Below are positions 1 through 10,734 of a DNA stretch of 64,000 nt, one piece after another; the stretch's first letter is position 1, and every line of letters begins with the position of its first letter. The notes below the pieces were generated by a model. That model did no database searches and was not told the origin of the DNA. It saw nothing but the letters and a program-made list of their open reading frames with translations. Position numbers and translations under genes: made by a program. The DNA comes from Pyrenula massariospora (lineage: Eukaryota > Ascomycota > Eurotiomycetes > Pyrenulales > Pyrenulaceae). Location of the stretch: the NCBI GenBank assembly GCA_021030905.1, contig JAGFMI010000020.1:1-64000 (forward strand), given 5' to 3'.

Positions 1-685
1 GGGGGTTAAGGGGTGCTATCTGGCTAATATGGGTAGGGGGTGAGGTGGTCAGTAGGTGGTAGGGTACTTGGGAGGGTCTTGGAGGGTGGTCTTGTTTAGA
101 TGGTGAGGGTTTTCTGCTTAGGGTTATGCTGTGGTAGATAGAGCGTACGGAAGGGGCTATTTTGCTTATAAAGGGTTGGGATGGGCATGGGCTAGAAGAG
201 GAGGAAGGTGGATTGGATAGCAGTGGTGTAGGGTGGTCAATGGAGGAATGGAAGATGTTCTTAGTGTCATCGGTGGTGCAGAGAAGTCAACATAAGAACG
301 AAAGACAGGGTAAGGGTCACTAGTTAGGGCAAACGCGATTGATATAAGGAAGACAGATCTTATAAATTCTAGTCGTGCAGAGAGGTTAATGGTCAGGGAA
401 AAGAGTAAACACATGATCAGATCTTGGGTTGGAACATAATTAACTTAGCATGGATCTATTCGTCGTCTCTGAAATGGGGATTTGCTATCAGCCGTCTGCC
501 CTTCAGGCTTCTCTTGGTCTGCTCGCGCACGTTTCCCACCCGTGGAACAGCGCGAGGAAGTCATCATTTCCTGACCAGAACTGATCAACAGGTTGCGGCA
601 CTTGCAGCTTGAGTCTGTCCTCCGTAGTGACCAGTTCCTCCTGCTTGAAGGCAAAGATGTAAGCCTCGTCGTAATCTTCTAGAGA
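1..685. other. Intergenic stretch, no gene seen
   Basis: No reading frame here looks like protein. The first 120 bases are strongly G-rich on the + strand. The short frames at 166-654 have no motif and no supporting splice signals. Confidence 0.5.
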
Positions 686-1417
686 TCAAGCAGGGCAGGG
701 ACGGGTAAGGATCTGATCGCAGGCAGGCTTCTCAATCCATTTCTCATAAGCGATCCTGGCAAGCTGTTCGTCGCGCCTCCTTTCTGGTTTGACCCAAACA
801 AGGCTGCCAACGGTCGCATTTTTCTGGCAGTAGACGAGTACTCGCCATCCGCTATCCGGTAGCATGGCATCATCTTGGCTAATTACGTCGGCGTTTGCGA
901 GGCGGATGCGCTCTTGTACCCAATCTTTTTGTGATTGGTCTAGACACAAATTGTGAAGAGAGTTAGGCGTGTGCACATACGTTGCTATCATCACGCAGTA
1001 AATGAGTCGAGGCAGCAGGCAAATGCTGCAGTCTTCGGAGTCGAGATATCGAGACAATCGTCGATTGATCTTGAACGGTCGGGTGAGTTGTCGGGACGCA
1101 AGTCTTGCTCTGACATAGCCCTTACTTCCGTGAGTCCACAAGCCATGATCGGATTGAGTAGTGTATCTTATCCTCTTTTCAGCAGCTTGGAAATTCGGAC
1201 GTCCCTGAGAGCAGATACGTCGTCTGCAGTTAGGACAAGTACCGCGCTTATTTCTCATGACCCAGCCAAGAAAGCAACCTTCATGCCAGCTCTTTCCACA
1301 AACGTTGTGAGTAGCACATGGCTGGCTAGCCTCTAATGGCTGATAGCAAATTGAACAGTCGTCGGTCCAAAATGGATGGTAGGTTACGGAACCAATTGTC
1401 TCTTCTTCATCCGCCAT
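686..1417 (-). CDS. RING-type zinc finger protein, probable E3 ligase-like
   Basis: Single-exon frame of 243 aa. Residues about 17-65 hold a RING-like array: CSIC, then a Cys-x2-His-x2-Cys-x4-His-x2-Cys block, then CPNC. Known RING domains bind two zinc ions and recruit E2 ubiquitin-conjugating enzymes, so a role in ubiquitin transfer is inferred from the motif only. A second CSIC pair sits near residue 130 without an obvious matching second half. The C-terminal third is charged and unrecognised. The ATG at 1417 is followed at once by acidic residues. A GT-AG pair of 41 nt lies inside the gene (about 941-981), but removing it would break the frame, so I keep the frame uninterrupted. The exact protein family is unknown. 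Confidence 0.7.
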   Translation of the reverse strand: MADEEETIGSVTYHPFWTDDCSICYQPLEASQPCATHNVCGKSWHEGCFLGWVMRNKRGTCPNCRRRICSQGRPNFQAAEKRIRYTTQSDHGLWTHGSKGYVRARLASRQLTRPFKINRRLSRYLDSEDCSICLLPRLIYCVMIATYVHTPNSLHNLCLDQSQKDWVQERIRLANADVISQDDAMLPDSGWRVLVYCQKNATVGSLVWVKPERRRDEQLARIAYEKWIEKPACDQILTRPCPA

Positions 1418-2559
1418 GTTGGGATGAGATGCGTTTGATTAAAAGAACAGGGCTGTTTGTACTCTGCGTCAGAATATAAGGCCTGTTTTCCGAAATGCCC
1501 GGAAAGAGGAAATTATATGCTTCGATAGTGGCATGTGAATCTCCTAACTAGAGTAGCACTAGATAGTAGTGAACCACACACAAAACGTCCAGGGACGACT
1601 CCATTTTGGTCAGGAATCACTTAGAGGTGAGACAATGTCTATAAAGAGGGACAAATCAGGATGCCCTTCTCGAAACAAACACACAAAAGACTAGAAGAAA
1701 GCCATTGTTCAAAACCTCATTATGATAGGTTCTGCGAAGCTCTAAGTAAGCGGGAAGAAATGAGACTGTACTGTCTTGCTAGAATCGCACCTAACAGTGA
1801 CCATGAATTTGGACTCTAGATAGATTCTGAGTTGTAACCTTTTCTAATATTGAGTTTTACATGATCGCGTAGCTAAAATCGACGAGTGGTCGCTTATTAA
1901 CGGACATGAGTGTTCTTATTAGATAGAATAAGTACTGGACTTGCAACCTTCAAAGATGAAGGTCCGGTACCATGGTGAGATTCTGGCAATTTTACAATGA
2001 ACGAAATAAAGCCTCTCTTGTTTCAAGCACCGATTATGCAAAGTGAGGCTTTGAAGATGCATCCTAATTGAGGTGAGAGATCGGGAACAATAGAGTGACA
2101 GCGATAATCCGTCGGAGGCTCTTCTGGCAACTAAGTAACAAGGCTCGCGCCAATTTTTTTGCTGCGCTCATGCAGATCCCTATCACAGAATTTAAAGAAT
2201 TCTTAAATATGTTAGTAAATGCTTCACGCCATCACCGTTGTCACTATCTGGCGCCGAATGCTAACAATATACAGATTTATTCCTTCGCACGAGCTTTACA
2301 AGTCTCGTGTATTCTTTAGTTTTAGAATAACTATCGACATCCCATCGCAATCATCAACCCAGTATTTTGCATCAACAAAGAAGAAGAAAAATTGTTGCTT
2401 GGTCACTGGAATGGGTATAAGTGGCATAGCATCAATCAGTTCAGATCACGAGACACCGCCACAAAAACTCCTAGTCCATCCAACAGAGCATGCCTCCATA
2501 GTGCTCGACCGTCTCGTGGTTCGGGTGATAGGACAACGAATATTGCCTCTAGAGCTAGA
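1418..2559. other. Intergenic stretch, no gene seen
   Basis: This stretch is AT-leaning. It has only short unconvincing frames (for example 2095-2319 +) and no repeat or RNA gene that I can support. It holds the promoter of the RING gene and the 3' flank of the boi2 homologue. Confidence 0.5.
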
Positions 2560-5500
2560 TCATGTTTCCGTCGTCATGGCTCTAACATTCTCCTTCCCCA
2601 TACTGTGCGCCGACCTTGGCCGCTCTCCAATACCGGTCGCAATTTCAAGACTGCCCATCTTCTTATGTGTCACGCCGTCTCCGTTCGTGTCGGCACGCAA
2701 CCCCTCATCCTCGCCAATATGATCAAAATTCATGCCCAGTATATTGAGTCCGGTATCGCCATCACTTCGTGGCCCAGACACGACAACTTCCCCATCTAAA
2801 GCATCATCCGCCATCAGCGCTGGCGGCCGCTCCTTCCTCGCCTTCGCCACTGCGAGGGAGATGGTCTTTTGCTTGTTGGTTGTGTCAACAGCTAAACTCG
2901 GGTCTCTCTCAATCGTAGCCTTGAGGAGTTCGCCCATCCATTTCCGGCCCTCGGCAAGGTTTTCAACTTGGAAATAGTGTGTCGCTGGTTTTGTGAATTG
3001 TACGGCTCGAGGAAGACCTACCTTAGGTGGGACTAATTTGAAGTAGAATGGTGCGTCGGTACTCCGATTCTGGGCTTTGCTGTTGGTGCTTAACGGTTGA
3101 GGAGTATTCTCGGTGTTTGTAGAACTCGGTTTCTCGCCGTTAAGAAACGTAGGAGAGGAGGCTGCGCCGGTGATAGTCGCATGTAATGTTGTCAACGGGT
3201 CTGTGTCGGCTCGGAGAACTCGGTGATGTGCAACGTCGATGACGCCCTTCTCTTCTGTGTCATCCTCAGAATAGTAGTATGATAGTCTCTGCCCGCGAAG
3301 AACAAAGAGGCGTGGCTTCCACGTGGCCATGACTCCTTTGGACTTTTTCTTCATCCAGCCGGAATAGTCACAGCCAACTCTCTGTTCAGCTGGAGTCTTT
3401 TTCTCGAGACCGCGTACATAGGCGCTGGTTTCTTTCTTGGACTTTGTTCTGCTGCGATTAACAACAGGAGCCGCCATCGGAGTAGTACCCTCAGTGTTCT
3501 TTGAAGAAGTGTCGGCGTTGTCGTTGTCGATACTCTTAGAATTGTGCGATGGAGTAGTGGAGCTACTTCTGGTAGGTGACTGCAAGTTCTCTTTGATTGG
3601 TGATGGGATGGACGAGGGGGATGCAACGTAAGCCTTTTCATTGCCTGTGACGGCATCAGAAACTGAGCGCAGGCCCAATGCACGACGAGAAGCATTGACT
3701 TTGTCTGTAAGGAAAGGTAATGGGGACGATGTGCCTGAGCGGTCGCTGTCCGCTTTTGGGGAGACTGGAGCCGCTGGGCTTAACTTGCCTTCAAGATTGG
3801 TAACTGTTGGTGATGCCCCGTTCTTTGGAGCACTGGTTTGGCTTTTGAAGGAGTTGGATCTGAACCTGCCTCTCAGAGAGTTTGTGCTGTGATATGCCTT
3901 GGACGCGGGCGACGTAACCAGTGGAACGATATCACGTATCGAGTCTGCACTACCAAAGCGAGATTGACGCTTCATTGCAGTGATGCTCCTCTTCTGGTCT
4001 TCAAGCATGCTGGACTGGCGTGAATGGGCCGGACTAATAGCACTATCACGTTTCTTCAAGACGTTGCGAGTCTTGCGACCCTCGATCTCTGGGCCTGAAA
4101 AATATCCTCTGTCAAGATCGTCGTTCACACCTTGTGGAGGTGATCCTGGAGTGATGGAAGTGACCTGGGTACCTCCAGATGGGCCGCGGTTATGTCTGAG
4201 AGAGCCGAAGGACGAATAGAGACTATTGAGTGTCGGAGCCATCAAAGATTGTCCAGCACTGGTCATGGACCAATTCCTGTCAAAGGATGGCTGCTTCTTG
4301 TGCGCGACACCGGCTTGAGAAGCATTGCTCACTGAGCCTTTGGACGAATCTAGGTTTGGCGAGCTGGACACATCTATAGATGAGTGGCGTCGAGAATGAT
4401 GCATATCACGAATGGAGGCTGCGGAAGGTCTTGACGGACTGTCCGGAGCTGGACGCCAGGGAGATAATGGCGAACCGTTTGTAGGCCGCGAAGACGTAGT
4501 ACTGGCGCTCGGAGGATATTGTGTGGAGACACCTGACGAGATTTTTTCGAGAGCGGGACCCTCAACATGAGACATTGTGTTCGAACGAGGTTGCCTGTAT
4601 CCGGATCCTGTGTGCTGATGAATGCTTGGAATCCTGGGCAAGAGCGTATTTCCAGCAACGCGACCTTGGCTTTTTTCACTACCGTCTATGGAACCACCAT
4701 GCCCAGAGTGAGATGAGGAGCCATGCTTGACTTGAGATGTGCCTTTGACTTCTTCTTGCAGCGCTCGAATCTTGTGCCATGTTTTCAACCTCCGGCCCAT
4801 CACTCCAAAGTCATACTCTTTCATGAAGATGAAATTTTGATCCATCTCTAGTAGAACCTCGCCAGTGATTTCCTGCTCCTCAAAAATTTGGCAGTGCTTC
4901 TCTTCAACGCCAAGTTGCCGAAGATACTTGGCCGTGTGGTTATGATCCCATTGCTTTACCTCTAGTTCGGTAAGTCTGCCGTCTTCTTCATCTGTTTCAG
5001 GTCCTTCAAGGAACGAGAGACGACCATCTATGTGACTGCTGTACTCGCTTGCGGAATCGTTAGGGACCTGTAGATCGCCCTTTATGACGCTATGGCGAGG
5101 GGTGCTCAAATCAGTGATGTGCTCATCAATGACACTTAAGGTCTCATTCATGACTGGACTGTCTTCGCCGCTCTTCGTGGTGCCAATGGTTTCACTTATA
5201 CTTCTCTGGATTGTTGGTATCGAGGAGGCGGACGAGGCTCTGACTGAATTTGATCGTGATACGTCGGCTGGTGGCTGCGTTGAAGCTGGTTGCTGATTGA
5301 TCGGATCTGACTTCGATGGACCAATAGTGCTTGGATGTCGCGATGGTTGAGGCGTAGCATTCTGTGATGATATGGAATTTTTCGGGGTGTGATTTGTGGG
5401 ATGTGACGCTTGAGAGGCTGGTTGTATTGTGTGCGGTGGTGCTCGCTGGATCTGAACGTTTGGTGCCAAAGCAGTGTAAACTGTAATTAAGTCATATTAA

Positions 5501-5828
5501 CCAGCCGCGAAATTTAAAACACCGGAAGAGAGCCGCAATACCTCCTGGGAAAAGGCCAGTTGAGCCATGACCTAAATGTTTCCCCAAATACCAGCCGTCA
5601 CCGAACCCATCATCCAGCTCAACAAGCTCTATCCTGTCACCCTTTCTAAGTGTCAATTCGTCGGCACTCCGAGCGTCGAAATCATCTGGAGTGGCTGTTA
5701 CTCTCGAGGTTTCCTTGAACCCATCATGTTTGCGACTCACGTATGACTGTCAATGCATCTCCCGCTCGAGCGCCTCGAGGCGCGGTCATCCCGGCTCTTT
5801 GTGCCATTCCGCTCTCAAAGAGGCTCAT
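2560..5828 (-). CDS. boi2: BOI1/BOI2-type polarity protein (SH3-SAM-PH)
   Basis: Three exons rebuilt by eye: 5741-5828, 5542-5685 and 2560-5480, joined over introns of 55 and 61 nt with clean frame, giving about 1050 aa. The ATG at 5828 has an in-frame stop two codons upstream. Exons 1-2 encode an SH3 domain (about residues 28-80) with a DELTLRKGD block, a DGWYLG block and a GLFPGVYT end completed by exon 3. A SAM domain follows at about 248-325 and a PH domain at about 781-935 (begins SGWMKKKS). Between them lies a long Ser/Pro-rich, probably disordered region. In yeasts Boi1/Boi2 (Pob1 in fission yeast) act at sites of polarised growth with Cdc42 and exocyst components; the same role at hyphal tips is inferred. 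It shares a 0.9-kb divergent upstream region with the MIZ gene. Confidence 0.9.
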
Positions 5829-6763
5829 ACACTAATGAGAGTATGAGCCTCAACAGGTCATATTAATATGCGTACTGTGTCCAAAGCTCAACTCATTCTG
5901 CGGGATCCTGCTTCCGACCCAGGCACTATTTGAGAGGGTCAAGGCAGATCAGTGATGCGACAATATTAGGATGTGATCGCTTTCGATAGGAGCTCTCTGA
6001 GGTACGGAACTGCTGATGGCTCGGAAGTGAATTGACTATCGTTGAGAGTTGGATCGGCTCGACAAATGTGCCTCGGTATGGGCAGCTGATGGGAGAAAGG
6101 GGGTAATCGAGGTGAGGTGTTGATCAAACGCAGTGAGATTGGGCGGCTGTAAGATAATAAGACGATAGCTATTACAATTTCGCTAGATGATCAAGAACGC
6201 CAGAAAGATAGCGACGCGAGTGAAGGGAAAGACTGCGTGACCGAATGGCAGCGTGCTGGATTCCGGTTCTGGCGTTTTGCTGGGGTGCATGACTGGCAGG
6301 TCGGCGTGCAGATGGTGGCAACTTCCGCCTCCTCTTTCCCCACGCCAAGCGAACTTTCGCTCTGCTGCTGTGTCTCCCAGCTCGAGCCTATCTTTGGAGC
6401 GGCCAGGTGTTGGTTCTGGTCACCTCGCCTATTCAATTCGCTACACCAAGTGAAAGAAAACTCCATCCATTCCCTGTCGCCATTCCTGCCACCTAAATGA
6501 CCTATCAATTCACCGCAAATTCTCGGTTTCATGCGATTTGGGCAAGCACACACCGCACACACTACACCAACAACTGGCGAATTGAACTCAAGGCCAGCCT
6601 ATTTGCATCCCAACCGAGCCGATCGTCGTGACGTGAAGCAAGCAGGGAGATCCGGCGCGCCAGCAAGATCGATAGTCGCTCCCACAATCCTTCCTTTTCA
6701 TGTGGTGAGCATCGTCAATGCCTTCACCTTTGGGTCTTTGCATCGGGGCCCATTTTCCCTGCT
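5829..6763. promoter_or_regulatory. Divergent intergenic region between boi2 and MIZ genes
   Basis: 935 bases lie between two divergent start codons, so they must contain both promoters and 5' leaders. The short frames inside (6191-6562 -, 6237-6500 +) overlap each other and show no domain. No clear TATA box was seen. Confidence 0.5.
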
Positions 6764-9700
6764 ATGACGGTTCAACGGCCTAGACTCGTGCCTGCTCAAG
6801 AGCTGTCACAGTCCAACTCCACCGCTGCTCTTTTTGGTGCCGTCCCGCAGAGGTCATGGATGCAGAATGGTGCTGTCATACCGGGCCACACGACGCAAGC
6901 AGGGAGCCGACCACCTTTGGGTCGCAACCTCACCGTATCGACCCAGACGACTTCGTCTGATCATGGCCAACATCCGCGACAATTTGTCTCTGGCTCTGAA
7001 ATTGGTGGCCACCCAGCCACGTATACTCGCTCCTCAATTCTGCCATCTACCAACGCTATCACCACTGCTAATGGGAGACTGGAAGTGAGCAACGTGCAAA
7101 GTCCAATGCTTCCTTCACCTGCTCCCAGCGACGATCAGAACGATAACTTCAATCTCACAGTTGATGTTGGCAATCAACTCCATGTGCAACCTGTACCTAC
7201 GTTTAATTCTGCACCGCCATTGCCGAGCCCATCGAGCTTACAATCCTCTGCTGTTATCCGATCCTCGGGATCGTCTCCTTTCTGCGATGCTCCGAGCCAC
7301 TCCTCGGTTCATCAAGTGAATGCATCCAGCAAGAGAAGTTGTAATTTATTGTCCATGGACCAGCAGAAGCGACAGAGGACGGGACCAAATGTTTCCTTGA
7401 TAGCAAATCAAGCACGCAACGCTGGGCAGACTTCCAATTCAAGATCAAGCACGTCCGTGAACTATCGAGACGGGTCCAATGGGTCAGAGAATATAAGGAA
7501 CGACTCTTCCCCTCAGTCGCCTCAAGCCCGATTTCTGCTGAGCATTGATCGATTTACCTCTCAGCAGACAACGAAACTTACTGGCCTAGACCGGCAACGG
7601 TGTGATCTTCTCAAAGAGGCATGCAAAAACAATGACCACTTCTATATTTGCTTGCATCAGATGTTCTGTTGCTACCATTTCGACAACCTACGCAGCAATG
7701 GACGAACTACATATGACACAGGTGTAGAAGCCGGCCTCAATCGTCTTTCCGGCCTCGTCAAGTCAAACGCGGAATTATCCTTTGACGCTTTATACTTTTT
7801 TGCGCACACTCTCTCACCTCTGCAAATAGCTATGATAAACCCAACCCGACGAAACGAATACCATCAACTGGCTATCAATTTTCTACAAAGGCTGGGAGAG
7901 TCATGGAAGCAGTTGGTAACAATGTGTTCGCAGCGTGGGTATCCATTGTTTGTAGAGGAAATGGAGGAGCGCTTGCTTTTGTCATCACCTACCTTGCAAT
8001 CGGTTGTTTTTCGCGCAGTCCACCACATGGTTAGTGGGTCAGGGAATAGTTTCCTGGGTGGCTGCACTGATAAGCTTTTCAATCGCAATAGACAACGTTT
8101 TGTGGAACGTTCTATCACCGGCTCCTCATTGTCTGATCAGGAGAAGCAAGGTTTGATCCACAGACTTGGCAACGAATACATCAGTCTGCTAAACCAATGG
8201 GCCCAAAACGTACCAAATTCGCAGGAATCATCAATGGTACAACGCCGAAACCTGCACCCACAAAGATTGCAAAGTCAGACACAGAACACCGCGTCACTCA
8301 ACGTTCAACCAACTCCGTCTAGAACCAATATACCTTTCAATCAACCAAGAGTGGGTCCTAACGCTCAGTGGACTAGTGGCGGACGACAAATAGGTGGAAC
8401 ATCTGCTGTTGCTCCATCTAGCATTATGGAGGCATATGCACAGCAATACAGGCTCCTGGCTACCAATGGAGCAGGGTCTTTCAGCCCAGGTCAACTTCTT
8501 GCGCCGAATAACCTGCCTCGGCGGCCAACAGCTCCAGCTCTCCGCTCGAGACATCAAAGTCAGACGACGCTGACAACAGCAGGAATATCCCAAAAAGATC
8601 CTCTACACAATGCGGTTTCTGTTGGAGGTGCTATGGTTGGACCTCCATGTACTTCTACAAACCAAGTACCTCTCACATCGCAAGACGTTTTGTCTAATTC
8701 TCTAGCCCATATCGTGCAATTCAGCGCCTTGCCGTACCAGAAACTAGCCCGAGATGGGGGTCCTGGTTCGACTCTTCGTTTCTACCGATTTCTGAAGGCT
8801 ATAAAATTGGGTCCGTTCGCTATTGGTCCTAGTTGGCCGAATCTTCAGTATTCTTTCGAGATTACGGAGAGTGAATGGCTTGCCAAGGTTAATGACACTG
8901 TAGCTTCGACTGGAAATGTTCCTCAACGGCAATATGCACATGGTCTTCTTCTGTTCCGGCTCCGGTGCGCTCGAGTCTCTAGCGATTGTAAGGAGTTTGC
9001 CGAAGACCAATGGGTGGTGCAGGACCACGTCTGGCCTCGGACTATTTTCGTCACAGTCAACGGCGTTCATGCAGAGCTTCGCAAAAGGGATATCCACGGC
9101 AAGGACTTTCCAGTTGATTTGACACCGTTTGTTTCCCAAGGGCTCAACTTCATTGAAATATCTTGCCTAGTTGATACGGACGAAATTGGCGCCAATCTGT
9201 ATGCATTTGCGATCGAAATAGTTGGGGTTGCTGACGAAGAATGGGTCAAAGAACAGCCAAAACGTCTACCTTCAGATGAGTCGCTTGCTCTCATTACACG
9301 TGGTCTCGGTTCAAATATAGACGATGATGACTTGACGGTTGTTGATCCCTACCTCAGCATTGATTTGGTTGACCCGTTCATGGCTACTATCTTCACCATA
9401 CCTGTGCGTGGAAAGGACTGCTTACATCGAGAATGTTTCGACTTTGAGACATATCTGCAGACTCGCAAGGCTCAGAGCAAAGGAATGCCGACGAGTGTTG
9501 ACGATTGGAAGTGTCCCATCTGCCGCAAAGATGCCCGACCGGTGAGCTTGATCATTGACGGATTTTTGATGGAAGTGCGTCAGAGACTCCGTGAGGACGA
9601 TAGACTAGACGCCAAGGCACTACATGTCAAGCCCGATGGTACATGGGAAGCGAAATTTGAACGGCACGGCGAAAGTAAACGAGTACGTTCGCAGACTCCA

Positions 9701-9775
9701 GCTCAAGGAATGGCTGCGGTGTGTGACAGAAACGAGGCAGCATGTGCTGTCATTATTGATCTGGATGACGATTGA
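6764..9775 (+). CDS. MIZ/SP-RING zinc finger protein, SUMO E3 ligase-like
   Basis: Uninterrupted 1003-aa frame. Near the C-terminus an SP-RING (zf-MIZ) is readable: VRGKDCLHREC followed by WKCPIC, giving candidate zinc ligands C886, H888, C891, C917 and C920. This is the signature of Siz/PIAS proteins, which promote SUMO transfer by Ubc9. A folded region (about 640-830) precedes it and may correspond to the substrate-binding region of PIAS proteins, but I cannot assign it to PINIT. No SAP domain is visible at the N-terminus; instead the first 260 residues are Ser/Pro/Asn-rich and look disordered. A helical segment follows (about 265-460). The last residues are acidic, ending in Asp repeats and resembling a SUMO-interacting stretch (VIIDLDDD). 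Nuclear location is inferred. Confidence 0.85.
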   Translation: MTVQRPRLVPAQELSQSNSTAALFGAVPQRSWMQNGAVIPGHTTQAGSRPPLGRNLTVSTQTTSSDHGQHPRQFVSGSEIGGHPATYTRSSILPSTNAITTANGRLEVSNVQSPMLPSPAPSDDQNDNFNLTVDVGNQLHVQPVPTFNSAPPLPSPSSLQSSAVIRSSGSSPFCDAPSHSSVHQVNASSKRSCNLLSMDQQKRQRTGPNVSLIANQARNAGQTSNSRSSTSVNYRDGSNGSENIRNDSSPQSPQARFLLSIDRFTSQQTTKLTGLDRQRCDLLKEACKNNDHFYICLHQMFCCYHFDNLRSNGRTTYDTGVEAGLNRLSGLVKSNAELSFDALYFFAHTLSPLQIAMINPTRRNEYHQLAINFLQRLGESWKQLVTMCSQRGYPLFVEEMEERLLLSSPTLQSVVFRAVHHMVSGSGNSFLGGCTDKLFNRNRQRFVERSITGSSLSDQEKQGLIHRLGNEYISLLNQWAQNVPNSQESSMVQRRNLHPQRLQSQTQNTASLNVQPTPSRTNIPFNQPRVGPNAQWTSGGRQIGGTSAVAPSSIMEAYAQQYRLLATNGAGSFSPGQLLAPNNLPRRPTAPALRSRHQSQTTLTTAGISQKDPLHNAVSVGGAMVGPPCTSTNQVPLTSQDVLSNSLAHIVQFSALPYQKLARDGGPGSTLRFYRFLKAIKLGPFAIGPSWPNLQYSFEITESEWLAKVNDTVASTGNVPQRQYAHGLLLFRLRCARVSSDCKEFAEDQWVVQDHVWPRTIFVTVNGVHAELRKRDIHGKDFPVDLTPFVSQGLNFIEISCLVDTDEIGANLYAFAIEIVGVADEEWVKEQPKRLPSDESLALITRGLGSNIDDDDLTVVDPYLSIDLVDPFMATIFTIPVRGKDCLHRECFDFETYLQTRKAQSKGMPTSVDDWKCPICRKDARPVSLIIDGFLMEVRQRLREDDRLDAKALHVKPDGTWEAKFERHGESKRVRSQTPAQGMAAVCDRNEAACAVIIDLDDD

Positions 9776-10734
9776 TGAGTTCTCAATTTGCTTTGAAATA
9801 ATGGAGCTGGCGGTAACTTGGGACATTTATGGGAGGGAAAAGTTTGTACTGTGTAATATGATACCCTGGGCAATTTCTGGTTATGATATCGAGGCTTTCG
9901 GGAGGCATGGCATTGCACGTCGCCCAAGACGTTTCATGACGAGCTTGCATTCCTTTTCGGGTGGGAAGAAAATGTATTGTACGAGTTCTTGCTTTGCTGC
10001 TAGACATGGTCTGAGCTAGACCGAGCACGGGACTTTGGGTCATGGCATGCGGGCACGATTGCTTTTGGAGGGTCTGTATGTCTCGGGCATTTTTCCAACA
10101 ATCTTGCAAGGCATCGAGAAGCGGAGAACCAATCACATAAATGGCGCTCTCATGGACACCGACTAGTTAGGCGTTCTCTATGTCCCGTAGCAGTAACTGT
10201 CCCGTGGGTGAATGGCCGCTCCCGCGCGACCATCCTTCTATCTCTTAGAGTTTCCTTCTAGAAAGGCGCTAGAAGCAATCTGCCTCCACCGTAGCTTTGA
10301 AGGCGGATCAGCGCTCAGCCTCGCGATGGAGGCCAATGAGGAGCTCGTTGTGCAAGGCTAGTTGCGCGAGATGTCGGCCCATGACGCAGAGACTAATCTA
10401 AGCGAGCCCATCGACTTCCATTTGAACCACTAGGCGCTGCCAGCCTTGCCGTCCCAAATCAATCGATACCAGGTCAGCCAGTAGAAATCCTTGATCTGTG
10501 TTGGAGACAGCCTTGTCGTATTGACCACCCCCTCCGCTGACTTCCCGCCCCAAAGAGGCTTGGGACTGCGCCTCCATGAGAACCCAGCCAAAACAGCCAT
10601 GAGTTTCGTTGCCTCAGTTTCTGCGGATGGGCATCCACTCATTCGTTGGCCCTATAAGTACCCGGAAGGTCCAGCGCTTCAAGCTAGATGGTCCCATGTT
10701 CATTCACATGCAGTAATTGCAGAGAAAAATCACC
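9776..10734. other. Intergenic stretch with promoter of the DUF1399 gene
   Basis: No gene is seen. The only supported element is the TATA-like box listed separately at 10653. Small frames on both strands overlap each other without motifs. Confidence 0.5.
10653..10658 (+). promoter_or_regulatory. TATA-like box
   Basis: TATAAG lies 82 bases before the ATG at 10735, a plausible core promoter position for a fungal gene. Confidence 0.4.

Noticed and set aside
941-981. 41-nt GT-AG intron in the RING gene
   Set aside because: It has good donor, branch and acceptor wording, but removal breaks the frame and exposes stops.
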